Origin: Desmodus rotundus
Taxonomy: Eukaryota > Chordata > Mammalia > Chiroptera > Phyllostomidae
Direction of reading: 5' to 3'
Length of the DNA stretch: 64,000 bases
Assembly (NCBI RefSeq): GCF_022682495.2
Contig: NC_071393.1
Coordinates: 96,709,010-96,773,009 of the forward strand
The position numbers were made by a program, and so were the translations under genes. This document shows positions 21,230 through 33,470 of this stretch, one piece after another; position 1 is the first letter of the stretch, and each line of letters begins with the position of its first letter. The notes under the pieces are model-generated. The model saw only the letters and a list, made by a program, of their open reading frames with translations, made no database searches and was not told where the DNA came from.

Positions 21230-21420
21230 TTATTTAACACTCATTGAGTGTTAATAAAAAGGCATATAAACTACCAGGCATTTTATGTACACATTCTCAT
21301 TTAATCCTCATTATACATCCATGTTGTAAACCACTGTATTCAGATGAAGAAACTGAGGCTCAGAAAGATTAAGTGAATCTTCTATGCCTCACACTCAGAC
21401 CCACAGTGTCCACCCCGCAT
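21230..21420 (-). repeat. MIR SINE remnant
   Basis: Reverse MIR is visible through tctcatttaatcctcattat, then the gaagaaactgaggctcag segment and a degraded head. Confidence 0.75.
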
Positions 21421-21774
21421 CACGTGCGGCCTCATTAGAGTTCGTGCAGCGTGTGTTTGTGTGTGCGCATGCGCGCGCCACTTTCTGTTTTAATAGCGAT
21501 TCAGCAACCAAGCACATTAACCCAAAAGCTGACAGCAACTTACGGCCTATCTCTTCCAGTCATGGAGAGTACAGACCCTGACTTAAGAATCTCTCTCTGA
21601 ACAGGGAACAGCCTGGCTAATTACGCAGGACATTCTCTGTGAATATTTGATGCTAATTCTATTGGAAAAGAATGAATTTATTATCTCCCAAGTATCCTGA
21701 CATATGCCTACGTGTAGCTGTTATAAACAAGTCAACTTATTAACAAGAGGAAGGAATACTTTCTTTTTTAATTT

Positions 21775-22405
21775 TTTAATATTTAAAAGATCTTTATTAT
21801 ATTTTTTCTATTACCATTTATTCCCACTATAACCCCTCCCCCACTGCAGCCACCACACTGTTGTCCATGTCCATGAGTCCTTTTTCCTTTTTGCTCAGTC
21901 CCTCCACCCCCACGCTCCCTCAACCCAGTAGCTGTCATCCTGCTCTCTATGAGCCTCTTTATATTTTGCTTGTTCAGTTTGTTCACTAGATTCCACATAT
22001 GAGTGAGATCATATGCTATTTGTCTTTCTCTGACTGGTTTATTTCACCTAGGATATTGTTCTCCAGGACCATCCATACTGTTGCAAAGGGTAAAATTTTC
22101 TTTTTTTTTTACAGCTGAGTGGTATTCCATTGTGTAAATATCCCATAGTTGTTTTATCCATTTGTCTACGGATGGACACTTGGGCTGCTTCCGTATCTTG
22201 GTGATTGTAAATAATGCTGCAGTGAACATAAGGGTGCTTATGTTCTTTCAAATTAGTGTTTTGGGTTTCTTTGGATATATTCCCAGAAGTGGGATCTCTG
22301 GGTCAAAAGGCAGTTCCATATTGAATTTTTTGAGGTATCTCCACATTGCTTTTCACAGTGGCTGCATCGATCTGCATTCCCAAGGAATATTTTCTATCAT
22401 AGGGA
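21775..22405 (-). mobile_element. L1 LINE 3' fragment
   Basis: The plus strand reads as the antisense of a mammalian L1 3' region: ttccattgtgtaaatatc, the gatggacacttgggctgctt segment, the gtaaataatgctgcagtgaa segment and the agaagtgggatctctgggtc segment. The T-rich start at 21765-21805 is consistent with its A-tail on the minus strand. Open frames inside (for example 22162-22428) are antisense shadows. Confidence 0.8.
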
Positions 22406-23389
22406 ATACTAATTTCTTGCCTATTTAAGACACTATGTCTCAATTACTCTGATATCAGCTTGAAAATACTGATTCTGGGTTGTTTGAAAAATATAAATTT
22501 GAATGTGGAGACTAATATGTTATCATTTACTGACCAGCAAAAATGATTTTAATGGAAGCAGGAAAACTAACCTCAAGCAGATACATGATTTTATTTAACC
22601 AAAAACATATACTTTCTTTAAGTGTCAGGATTAGGTTCTGCCTCATATACTAGAAAACCAAATAACAGTGGCTCTAAGATGACAGAGATTAACTTCTCTT
22701 TTGCATGAGATAACTTGTCTTTCAAGGTCTTAGGGCTCTACTGTGGCACAGGGCCAGGCTCTTTTATCCTTCAGAGCGATGGCCCCAGGTCCAAGGCGGT
22801 TGCTGGAGCTCCAGGTTCCAGGCAGGAGGAAGGAGGGAGGTGGCAGAGGCAAAGGACACACATAAGTGCCCTGAATAAAATCTGCAACTAAGAGAGAAGG
22901 AAATGGCAAAGGATGGGCAATGGGTCGTCCTTGGTGCACAACCTGGCGTGCAGGTAGCAGTCGGTCAGTGCCACTCTTAGTTGTTGCCCTTCTGCCTTCC
23001 TGCAGAGTGTCAAGAAGGAGAAAGGTCAGTAATGTTCACTAATAGCACACAGGGTTCCAGCGACCATGCTGGCCATTAACCCGATATCTCATGCAGTTGT
23101 CATAATCCTGTGCGGGCGGCATGGCAGCGGGTCAGGGAAGAGGGGTTGCTGTAACGTGGGGCGACCCTCTCTCCACACATGGAGGTAGGAAGTTGGAGGA
23201 GGAAAGTCGGAATGTTTGTAAGAGAAGCCCAGGGGTTCTGGGAAGGAAGGGTCTAAACATCCAACACTTGTTCTTTGAGATGCAAGTTATTAAAAATTTT
23301 CAGGGTATTAAAAATTTTAGGTGGTGTTGACCAAGGTCCACTGGCAGGAAAGTGAACACTGTAGCTTTAAAATAAAATAAAATACCCAT

Positions 23390-23915
23390 GAGTGAAGAAA
23401 GGAAAGAGATTTAAAAATTAAAAAGGTAACAATAGAAAAATTGGCAAAGAACTTGAACAGGCACTTTACAAATGGGAGTTCCAGATAGCCAGTGTGAAAG
23501 CGTACTCAACGCATTAGTCACCAGGGAAATGCAGAATAAACTACCTCCTAGTGAACAGGGAGAAGTCTGTTAGTACCAAGTGCTGGTGAAGAAGTAGAAG
23601 GGAGGAGATATGAAAATACATGGCTGGTGGGGGGCAATCGATGCCACCACTTTGGAAAATCATTTGCATGTCTTCTAAAATCTAAGATAAGCTTACCCTG
23701 TGACTCATTTGTCCTATTTCTAGTTACAAACCCAGAGACACTCGCGGTGCACGTGCGCCGAGTTACAGGTGAAAGAGTGTTCAAAGCGGCATCATTTGCA
23801 GTGGCCCCAAGCTGGAAGCAACTCAAGTGCCCATCATCAGCAGGCGGATACATACATTGTGGTGTATTCATGCAAAGAATACCCTGCAGTAATGACAATG
23901 AGTGAAGCACAGTTA
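23390..23915 (+). mobile_element. Old L1 3' fragment
   Basis: Degraded text resembles the sense L1 3' region: ttgaacaggcactttacaaa, the agtcaccagggaaatgcag segment, then agctggaagcaactcaagtg and the ggtgtattcatgcaa segment. Confidence 0.6.
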
Positions 23916-23925
23916 CATCCAGTGC

Positions 23926-24350
23926 TACGGGCTGAATTGCAGCTCCCACCCCCCAGTTCATATGTTAAAGTTCTAACACTCCCCCCCCCCCGCCCCGCCT
24001 CCCCGTACTTTGGGGTGTGACCAGACTTGGAGACAGGTTACATCGGTAATTAAATGAAAATGAGGTCAAGTGGGTGGGCCCTAATCCAAGATAACTCCGG
24101 TTCTTACAGAAGGAGGGAACTTGGATGTAGAGAGGTACAGCGGGGAAGATGAGGATGCAGGGAGAAGGCGGGCTGTCTGCAAGCCCAGGACAGGGGCCGG
24201 AACAGACCCTTCCCTCGTGGCCTTCAGAAGGAACCAACCCCATGACACCTTATCTCGGACTTCTAGCTTCCAGAGCTGTGAGAAAATTAATTTCTGACAT
24301 TTAAGCCATCCATTCTATTGTACTTTGTTACGGAAGCCCCACACTAATAC
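23926..24350 (+). mobile_element. MLT1-type MaLR solo LTR
   Basis: MLT1 landmarks appear in order. These are gctgaattgcagctccc, then ttcatatgttaaagttctaa, gtgggccctaatccaagata, a gaaggaaccaaccccatgac segment, cttccagagctgtgagaaaa, and an aagcccc(a)cactaatac end. A poly-C run at 23981-23990 interrupts the 5' part. It is an ancient ERVL-MaLR element. Confidence 0.85.
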
Positions 24351-24530
24351 TGTATTTTGCCGTGTATAATGCGCACCCACGTTTTGTGCAGATATACACA
24401 GGATTATTATACCCATTATTATAATACCCATGGTATGTAATCATTGTACCCATGTATAATACACATCCTTATTTTTCCCTCAAAAATTTGGGCAAAAAAG
24501 TGTGCATTATACATGGCCAAAAATGGTATA
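24351..24530. mobile_element. MITE-like DNA transposon with terminal inverted repeats
   Basis: The left end (tattttgccgtgtataatg, then cgcac) matches the reverse complement of the right end (gtgtgcattatacatggcc, then aaaaat) over about 30 bases with a few mismatches. Its AT-rich interior has no coding capacity. The family was not assigned. Confidence 0.55.
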
Positions 24531-25209
24531 TCCAGAAACATAGGTAAATCTTATAAACAGGATGCTGAATGAAAGAAGATAAAAAGAGTATAGAGAGAGT
24601 TATACCATTTATATAAAGTTCAAAATGAGATAAAACTAAACTATATTGTTTAAGGACACATATGTAGGTGGTTAAATGATAAGAAAGCAAGGAAGAGGTT
24701 GCCCCAGATGAAAGAAAGGGTAAGGAACACATGAAGGTTTCTGGGGGTGGCTGGAATGTTCTACTTCTTCACTTGGGCGCTGGTTACTCAGGCATTCTCC
24801 CCATCATTACTCATTGAACTGGACCTTTATGTTTTTATGTGTGATAAACTTCCCAGTGTTTATAATAAAGTGTTGTACAAACAAGAAGAAGAAGGAGGTG
24901 GGGGAGAGAGAGAAGAAGGGGAGGACAGAGGAAGAGGAAAAAAGGGGGAGGGGAAGAAGTAAAGTGAGGGAACCAATGGGCTGACCACCTGGTACCAAGA
25001 GGGCTGGTCTGAGGGTCTGTGAGACCACAACTGTCTGTGAGCGGAAGGCCTAAGAGTAAGGTACGGCCTGCAAGTACATCACCTGAGCCCAGGATATCAG
25101 GAGGAACACCCTCCCCGGAGATGCCTTGGGACCTTTATAATCTAGAGAAAGACACTGCCCTTCTCTGAGGTGTGTTTCTTCTTCTTTAGACTGAGGAAAC
25201 CTCACTAAA

Positions 25210-25500
25210 TGTAAGGCTCACAGTCTTGCTAATTCAGGTCTCTGCTCAATGTCACCTCCTCCAGGATGCCTTCCTTAACCACACTTCTAACAACAGCACT
25301 CCCTTTCATTTTTTTTCCCATTTATTTTTCTTCTCAGTACCTAACACTGGTGATAAGTGTTTATCACTGAAATTATGTCAAATATTTATTTGTGCATGAG
25401 GAGCAAGATTTTCGCTGTTTACCACTGTATCTCCTGTGTCTAAAACAGCATTTGGCACATAGCAGGTGCTCAGTAAATATTTGCAGAGTTACAAAGATTA
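25210..25500 (+). repeat. L2 LINE 3' fragment
   Basis: The text follows the L2 3' end: atgtcacctcctccaggatg, a ccttccttaaccac segment, then ggcacatagcaggtgctcag and taaatatttgcag. Confidence 0.75.
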
Positions 25501-26097
25501 GAATGCCCTGGAGTGCTTGGCACCAAATAAACACTTAGAGATGTTAGTTTCCTCCTCCCCTGTTAGCCGAGACCGCACCCACATTTCCCAAGGCTGCAAC
25601 CAACCAGGACCTGCCCCAGCTGGGACTGAGAAAATGCCTACACTTGCCTCTCTGGCCATTAGCACTATTTGACTTTAGGTAACTGTCAGAGGCCTCAAAG
25701 TCCTCAGGTCTGGGGACTCCTGCGTGGTGCCGCCTCACCCCGGGCCACCACTTTGACCTCGACCCAATGTGACCCATTTCATCTGTCCCCTCCTCACACC
25801 CCTGCCAAGAATCACCACCTGTCTGCCCCAGGGGGAGGGTCCTTCCCCTCAGGGTGGTGCAGCTGCCCCTGATGACCCAGACTCTAGATGCTGACTGCAC
25901 CTCGGGCAGGTGTGTGGGTCGTCTCCTCCCTTTGTAGGTTACTCTCGTGGGCCCAGAGCAAGGCCCCGCAGACTCCCCAGAAAGCCTTCTCCCATTGCTC
26001 CATTAGCATTCATTGCGCTCACTTCCCTGTTCTTGCCGCCCAGTGCCTGTATTTAACGTTTAGTTTCTCTGCCTAGTGTCAGAGTTAGTCTTCACTT

Positions 26098-26150
26098 ACC
26101 TGCCCCCGCCCTGCCCCGCCCTGCCCCGCCCTGCCCCGCCCCCGCCCAGA
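26098..26150. repeat. CCTGCCCCGC minisatellite
   Basis: About four tandem 10-bp units, CpG-rich, lie in otherwise average DNA. Confidence 0.85.
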
Positions 26151-26199
26151 CCCTGAGCACCTCCCCAGGGCACAGGCCAGACCTCCTTATCCACCTCGC

Positions 26200-27380
26200 A
26201 GCGCTTGGCACCGCACCTGATGTTTAATATGCACATTTTCGGGAAAAAAGCTTCTCCTATTAAAAATGACAGATTATAGGATTTTAGAGTTAAGGTGACA
26301 TAAGAATAATCTTCCTTATTATAAACCATCTCCCAACTTCCCAATTTAAAAGCTAATTAAGACATAGAAAAAGACAAAAACTTAGAGCCTTTCAGAAAAA
26401 GTGGCAAACTGTTGGCAGGGCTCCAGGAGGAATGTTCCTTAATGACTAGCCGGTGGGCCGGGGCCAAGTCACACAGGCACGCATGCGTTGTCTTCCACCC
26501 TGGCCCAGAACCTCCCGACAGAAAGCCCGGCGGAGGAAGGTCCTACCTCACTCACTGTCCTGGGTTGCTCCGCCAGAAACCTGGGCGGCACCTCCTGTCC
26601 CGCAGGTAGGCTTTCTGAGGTGGCCCTTTCTGTTGGCCTCGCTCTTCCATCAGACTCAGTCTGCCCATGTCTGCCTGGAGACCAGCTCTAGGCACCTGCA
26701 GGCACAGAGCAGGGTGGGCCATCCAGGTGTGCTGGCGGAATGCGCAGATGCTACAGATAAAAAGAGTGTGGTTTCATTTCGCTATACCTTATCTACTACA
26801 GTTACATGGATGTATTCTAGTGACTAAATTGTATTCACTTGGTTGGAGGGTCTTTGGCTGTTAGTAGGGGAAGGCAGTGCATTTGTATTTACTCTGGCAA
26901 GTTTGGTCTGATTTTCATGGTTGGGCTTCATTTTCTTGTTTTGGTCTACGCTTCCTCTTTTTTATGTTTCTTTAGCTTTTTGCCGTCTGTGGTATGCACA
27001 GTGATTTATTTGTTTTTATTTTCTGTGAGTTGGAAAGAGTAGCGCCTATTGTTTTAATTCTGTTGACACCTTCAACATTGTGAAAACCTTTCTTGAACCC
27101 ACGTTTCTCTAACTATCAGACCCCAGACGTATCTGTCGTTTTTGTCTCCTCACAAGATAAGGTGGGGAGTTTCCCAGCTCTCTACTTCCATGCCTCTCCG
27201 TTAAAGGCTCGGGTTATCATATCTCTTTTTAAAAAACTATATAGGTCTTGTTTTTTCAAAAATTGGTTTTGAATTTGACATTCAAGTTTTCACCATGTTT
27301 ATGATAATTATTTAAATTGAACTCTCTATGTTTACATGGTTTCCATATACATGGCATGCTTCAGTGGCTGTGGCTTCTCA
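26200..27380. other. Intergenic, nothing recognised
   Basis: Mixed sequence with no gene and no firm repeat call. The open frame 26453-26827 has no recognisable product. Confidence 0.45.
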
Positions 27381-27384
27381 GATT

Positions 27385-27875
27385 ATCCTAAAACACAATG
27401 GCTTAGAACAATAATCATTTATTATCTCTTGCAGTTTCTGTGCATCAGAAATTTACACAGGGTACAGGCGGGACGGCTTGTCTCTCTCCCACATTATCTG
27501 AGGCCTCAGCAGGAAGACTCAAAAGCTCAAGTCTCCAGCATGGCATTGGCATTCTGAAGGCTGGTTCACCTGCGATTGGTGCTGGCTGTCAGCCCGCTGG
27601 GGGCCTGGCTGGGGCTACTAACCAGCACCCCCACACAAGAGCTCGTGTGTCGCCGCGCCTTCCTCACAGTATAGCAATCTAGTAGCGGCTGAGTTCTAAG
27701 GGCAAGTTTCATACACACACACCCAGAGCGAGAGCCAGGTGGAGGCCATAGTGCCTTTGTGTCTAAACTTCAGAAATCATTCAGTGTCGCTTCTGCCGCA
27801 TCTTGCTGATTGGGGCAGTTCCAGAGTTCTGCCCACATTCAATGGGAGCATGTCAACTTCACTCTGGAAGACCAA
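27385..27875. repeat. Probable ancient interspersed repeat
   Basis: Phrases such as gcagtttctgtgcatcagaa, gaggcctcagcaggaagact and cttcctcacagtatagca resemble a widespread mammalian repeat. I cannot name the family with certainty. Confidence 0.4.
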
Positions 27876-28144
27876 CATGTGGAATGCTCATACTTACACA
27901 CACGTCGTGTGCCTATTTTTAGCCTAAAACTAAAAGGCCTTTCAGAGTGAGAGGCAACGAGCATTTATTTGAGATCGAAATGAATGGTCTTTCAGGGACC
28001 ATTAGTTCAGGCAGAAGTCCAAATGACGTTCTGATGACAAGACAACGGTGATAGTATTTCTGAGGAAGGGAAGGGGACAGTCACACCAACAGAAGGAAGG
28101 CGTTTCCATTGGTGCAGACAGTATAACATAGTGACACCAATTCT

Positions 28145-28310
28145 TTTTTAAAATTTATTTTGAGAGAGAGAGAGAGAGAACCATTCATCTGTCATTTCAC
28201 TGACTGATGCATTCATTGGTTGCTTCTTGTATGTACCGTGACTGGAGAACGAACCCGCAACCTTGGTGTATCGGGGCCCCTCCAACCCACTTAGCCACCT
28301 GGCCAGGGCC
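28145..28310 (-). mobile_element. VES SINE (bat tRNA-derived)
   Basis: The reversed VES head ggccagggcc lies at 28301-28310, preceded by the complement of the tRNA-like B-box region and a GA-rich/TTTTAAA end. Target-site duplication GTGACACCAATTCT flanks it at 28131-28144 and from 28312 with one mismatch. Confidence 0.9.
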
Positions 28311-28344
28311 GGTGACACCAGTTCTAAAAAATGTTTTTAGTTTT

Positions 28345-28374
28345 CAGTCTGGTAGTCATCAGTCTGGTAGTCAT
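28345..28374. repeat. 15-bp tandem duplication
   Basis: Two adjacent copies of cagtctggtagtcat. Confidence 0.85.
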
Positions 28375-28910
28375 GACATCTGCTTTCTCATTGCCCTTGC
28401 CAACGGTTCTCTAAGACACAAGGTTGCCGTAGACCCAGGTCGGGGGTTGCTCGGCCCTGCTTTGACATTCCGGAAGTCTGAGGCGGAAGATGTGCGAGGC
28501 AATTCCCCTGGCTGGCGGCTGCCACGCCATTTAAAAATGTCCATTTATCATACATTTAAACATAATACATACACAGACATGTGTGTTGCTGTGGTCATGT
28601 CTGAAAAACACACTGCATTTCCTTAAGTCTTGATTTTGCATTATGTTTCGGTGTTGATTTTGCATTATGTTTCAGGCAGTTGGAGTATATATTTGAGTAA
28701 TTTTTTCAGGAAGATTGCATGAATGAATACATGAAAGCATCCATAAAGTCCTAATGTGTACCATGTAAAACCACCATCGACTCCCTTATTTTAAAAATTA
28801 TAAAAGTAATATAGCATCACTTTAAATAATTCAAACATTGCCAAAAAAGAACCTCTCAAAGGTAGTGAAATCTTTAATAGCCCCACCTAGCATATATTGT
28901 TATTACTCTT

Positions 28911-29105
28911 TTTTAAGAAGATTTTATTTATTTCTAGTGAGAGTGGAGGGAGAAAGAGAGATAGAGAAACGTCAGTGTGTGAGAGAAACATCGATGGGTT
29001 GCCTCTCGGCCGGCAACCCAGGCATGTGCCCTGACTGGGAATCAAACCAGTGACCGTTTGGTTCACAGGTTGGTGCTCAATCCGCTGAGCCACACCAGCC
29101 AGGGC
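28911..29105 (-). mobile_element. VES SINE
   Basis: A complete reversed element runs from ttttttaagaagattttatt to the head ccacaccagccagggc. The flanking duplication tattactctt is at 28901-28910, with a one-insertion copy after the element. Confidence 0.93.
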
Positions 29106-30019
29106 TATTACTACTCTTAAGAGGGATCACACTATCCATATTGTTTTTTAACATGCTTGATGGAGTGGATTCCCCTTCTACCGCACTTCTGTAAGTGACC
29201 TGAGTGTTTCTTCCTGGCAATCTTGAGTAGCAGGACCAGTTGGATCTGCTCTGTTCATCTGAAATTGTATGATGCTTTCATCCTGGAGTAGCAAACCAAC
29301 TGTACAGGATATTCTGGGATGGCAATCTTCCACAGTACAATGGATGAGCCCAACCAACAGCAGAAACATTTAGGGACCTACACAGGAAGATCCAGTCCAG
29401 CTCACCTCCCTCCTCACTGCAGCAACAGCCGGCTTTGCCTCCGTTTGCACGTTCACTTCAGCGTTCCCGGTCTTCAGGGTGCCTGTTCTCTGCACTCATC
29501 TGTGAACTGGTTGTAGCGTCTTACTGAGTCCCAGTTCATAATTAGTTAAATAAAGTCTTTAACGTGTTCATTTTGTATTTTTATGAGTTATTATTTTACT
29601 TTTTTTTAAAAAAGCTATCCTTTAACAGCTCTTGAAATGTTGAGAAGTGATGTATTTAGCATACATGGCAAATATGATATAATGCTACTTATGAACAGTA
29701 GAATTTAAATATGTGGATACAGTATGATTGGAACTACATTTATCATTCTTAAGGGGAAAAAAGACTAAAAAAGACAAACCAAAGTGTTTAGACTGCTTGA
29801 TATTTGTCATTATTATATCTTCCAAAATTTTTGCAATCCAGGATGATGCTACCTCCATTACATAAGTCCAGTGAGGCTAAAAGTGAAGCTTTTGTTTTAT
29901 TAATGGAGTATGATGGTTTTATGGATCTTGAAGGACTGGAGAGGGGCATCCAGTCCTCTGCATAACCCCTGGGGTCAGCAGCAAGTTCTGCTGGGGAGTG
30001 AGGAGGCATATGATGGTAG

Positions 30020-30215
30020 TAATAGAAATAATAATAATGAAATAATGAGCATGTACATGGTCCCAGATATCTAATTTAACCTGCACAATAACCCTTTGAA
30101 GTAGGTACTATGGTATTCCCAGTCAGATGCAGAAACTGAGGGAGTAAGGAAATTAAGGAGGTGAGTGAGGTCATTTGCCCAACTAGTACGTGGTCAAGTG
30201 GGTGTTGAAGCTCCG
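30020..30215 (-). repeat. MIR SINE remnant
   Basis: Reverse MIR is visible through taacctgcacaataaccctt, tgaagtaggtactatgg, then gcagaaactgagggag and the gtcatttgcccaactagta segment. Confidence 0.8.
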
Positions 30216-30261
30216 GCTAAGACCCTTGCTGCCCTGTGTCATGTGAGAAACATGGGGAAGT

Positions 30262-30440
30262 GCCCTCACCCTCACGGCTCAGTAGGGTGGGCGTCCCCCC
30301 ACAGAGCGAGAGCCGAAAGGTCCTAGTTTCAATTCCCAGTTGGTGCACGCCTGGGTTTCGGGTTCAGCCCGCAGCCAATCAGTGTTTCTCTTTCCTCCTC
30401 CCTGCCCCTCTCTCTAAAAATCAATAAATAAAATCTTAAA
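30262..30440 (+). mobile_element. VES SINE
   Basis: The forward head is degraded (gccctcaccctcacggctca). It is followed by the cgagagccgaaaggtcc segment, the tctctctaaaaatcaataaa tail and a short A-rich end. Confidence 0.85.
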
Positions 30441-30639
30441 CTGCTGGAAAGGCAGTCCTGGGACCTGCTTCTGAAAAATCACCCCACTGCCGAATCCACG
30501 GCACTGTGACTTTCCGATTTTACCCTTACAGGGAGCTTTAAACTGCAGGTTGGGGTCTCCTTGCCTCTTGGTACCTTCAGGTGGAAATCTTGCCTCAGCC
30601 ACTAAAACTCACAGTTGGTGACGTGAGCTTCACTTTGCT

Positions 30640-31020
30640 CGCCTCTTAAATGGCCATCCTGCAGCGTGCTTCCTTTGTTATGACAACGCTGCATTTCATC
30701 TGAGTCCTGTGCTCCCAAAAGGCAGCGATGATTAAGAAACCCCCTCCCTCTTTAAGTTCTGGGGAAATAACTAACCGCAAAGAACCACCTTGCTCTCACA
30801 TATTCCAAGAAACTAAACCCCCTTCGTCCTTTCTTCCTATTACCATAGGACTCTCTGAGGACTCCCTTGCTTCCCTGTCTCTCCAAACCTCAGTGCTGTT
30901 TTTCCCGGAGACCTTCCTCATTAATGAACAGTCTCCATATTGGAATAGTCTGAACAACATCTCCTTCATCGTCTGGCACCTTTTGCTTTCAGAGTTACCA
31001 GAGGTGGCTGTCAGCGTCGA
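30640..31020 (+). mobile_element. Possible ERV LTR fragment
   Basis: The CT-rich text and phrases such as cagagttaccagaggtgg and cattaatgaacagtctcc have LTR-like character, but no clear TG/CA ends or duplication are seen. It could equally be unique DNA. Confidence 0.2.
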
Positions 31021-31094
31021 TTGGGTGGGTACCCAGAGCCCCAGGTTCCAGTCTCGACTCTTCGGAGACTGGCAGGCGGCAGGCCTCGGTTGAG

Positions 31095-31300
31095 AGCTCA
31101 TCAGGGCCCCTCGCTTGCAGGATGCTGAACCGCTGAACCCCGCGCGGCAAGGCGGCGCCCGCGAGCAGCTGTAACTTCTGCACGCCGCCACCAGAGGGCG
31201 GCAGCTCCTCGCAGGATGGCCCTGGCCTCGGCACTCCTACGCTCCCGCAGAGCCTTTAAAATACGCTTTGCAAGTGGACGCCACGCGGTGTTTTCAGCCC
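31095..31300. promoter_or_regulatory. Small CpG pocket with CTCF-type motif
   Basis: A local CpG-dense patch in CpG-poor repeats contains CCACCAGAGGGCGGCAG at 31188-31204. The plus-strand motif fits every position of the CTCF core as I recall it. An insulator or loop-anchor role is inferred. Confidence 0.6.
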
Positions 31301-31679
31301 TCCAGATCTCCTTAGTCCCCGCTCCCGCACCTAGATAGACGTCCTCTGCTGAGATCCTCGCAAGATTCTTGAATTCGAGAGCGGGGATGGGGCTCAAAAG
31401 CCAGCCTGCAGCCTGGGGGCCTCTACTGCTTATCTGCTGACAAGGTCCCTTCCCCTCTGGAGGCCCTCTGGCCGCCCTCTCGAGACAGGAAGAATTCCTG
31501 AGGCAGCTGGGGAATGGGGAAGAGAGGCAGAAAGGAGGAGCCCCAGGAGTGCTGCTTTGGGCGCAGCACTTAACTTGTCCCGTCCAGCAGCTCGTTGGAA
31601 CACTGCAATGTCCCCTTATAGTGGGGGAGGCACTTTTCTCAAGGCCCCCTGAGAAAAAGGGATTACCCCCTGGTTGCAC
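31101..31679 (-). other. 192-codon open frame of unknown status
   Basis: This long frame on the minus strand overlaps the CpG pocket. The product is Ala/Arg-rich with no recognised domain. Its C-terminal half coincides with the CpG-dense patch, where long open frames arise by chance. Confidence 0.15.
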
Positions 31680-32059
31680 AGCTAGTAAGTGGTAGAATAG
31701 GACAGGAACTCAGTTCTCCAGGCCCCAAAGCCAGAACCCTTGGGGTGACAGGCAAAGTCAGCAATCGGCAAATTAAACTTGGGCCGCTCCAGAAAGGGGC
31801 CTAAGGCATCTCAGGATAGAGACCAAAACGCAGAGGCTTAAAGGTTTGAGTTTTATGTATTGACATGGTAAGATGATCTTGTTTCCTTTTTAAAGTGTGT
31901 ATGTCTATATACACATTTTAAAAGCAAATATGAAAAGAAAAGCCAAACTGTCCACAGTGGTTGTCTCTGATGGTTAGAATAGCAGTGTTACCTGATGGGA
32001 CCTGGCCCAGAGCGGGTCTGCCTTCAGCCAGCCAGTAGTGTGTGGGTTCATCATGTAGG

Positions 32060-32710
32060 AAAGACTTTACAACATGAGTCCATGTGATTTTTAGAGGACG
32101 TTTATTAAAGCTGGGAACAGTGAAACGAGGAAGGGCTTAGTATAGAAGAAGCAACAGGTGAGAGCCTAGAAAAATCAGAGAAAAGCGAGCCTTGGAGACA
32201 GGTTCAGGGGCTTAGCCCGGCCCAGCTAATGCTACCCATTGCTCTGCTGGTTGCAAGTCTTGTGGGGGCCTTTAGAGCTTAGGAGATTCCAGCCTGTGGG
32301 GGAGGAATAAGGGGAAGGTGTGGGGATGTTCCAGAGGGAGAGTGCATTCTGGGTCCTTTGTCTTGAGGGTTTTTATCTCTGTATTGCAGGCAGGAATCTT
32401 AGGGGGAATTCTGGGGGGGTGGGATGCCTCAGCAAAACATTCATTAGTTTTCCAGGTGTGCTCTTTTAGGGTAGTGGTCTCTACTGATTGGTCAGTGCCA
32501 GGGCAGGGGGTCCTTCGTCATTGCAGCTGGTCCTGGAGTTGCCCACCTGGGTTTGCTGCTTTTCTGGGCCGGGAGCTGGACTACAGCAGAGGCCTAGACG
32601 TTACCTCTAGGGAGGTGACCTTCTGATTCTGGCTGCAAATTGCTCTGCCAGTTTATTCAGCCGTCTCGGTTTGCCCATTGTAGTGTCTAAGGGATTTTCC
32701 TAGCTTCTTA
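32060..32710 (-). mobile_element. Probable solo LTR
   Basis: The minus strand has an AATAAA at 32101-32106 set in LTR-like GC-moderate sequence of about 600 bp, with no coding capacity. The ends are not defined. Confidence 0.4.
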
Positions 32711-32759
32711 CTCTCCTGCCTCAGCAGTAGTAGGAATAGGATTTTCATTTTCTCTGTAC

Positions 32760-33470
32760 TGTTCAAATTATTTGTTACTAGCATATGTAAACTAGAAAGA
32801 AGAAGAATGATTCAGTAGTTCTGTTTGACAAAAAGTAATACATACTCTTTAAAGAACTGGAAAACACAAAAGAGAATGAAGAAAATAAGGTCCATCACCC
32901 ATGATCCTCCCCCCACAGGTATGGATGTTTTAATTTCCAGTCGGTTTCTTTCCCTACGAAATGTAAGTAACAGCACTAACTGTACAGGAGTGTTGTGGAG
33001 GCCGAGTGAGAGAATGTATATGCTAGCTAGCATTCCAGAAGTGTTAGCTACTTTTCTATATCACAAACTCAGCACCATACTGTATGTCTCATTTATGTGT
33101 TTCTGTTTTCACTTACAACATCACTTCATGAACAGTTTCTCATGTCAACTATTCTTTAAAAATTATATTTTTAGTGATTGCACATTTCATTCTATTTAAA
33201 GTACAATGCATTTAACCTGTCCCCTATTGTTGAACCTTTAGATTGTTTCCAATTTTTGCTGTTAAAATAACAGTGAGATTAACATCTTTAAACATCTCTC
33301 CTTGTCAGCATTTCTGATTACTCCTTTAGATGGATTTCTAGAAGTAGGATTACTGGGACAAAGGGTGCAAATATTTTTCAGGCTTTTGATTCAGGTTACC
33401 AAATTGCTTCCCAGGAAGATCTTGCCAATTTGCACTCCCACCTGCAGTGTGTGAGAAGGCCCGTTCCACA
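32760..33470 (-). mobile_element. Old L1 3' fragment
   Basis: Antisense L1 text includes gaacctttagattgtttcca, atttctagaagtaggattac, the tgggacaaagggtgcaaata segment and aatttgcactcccacctgca. Confidence 0.75.
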
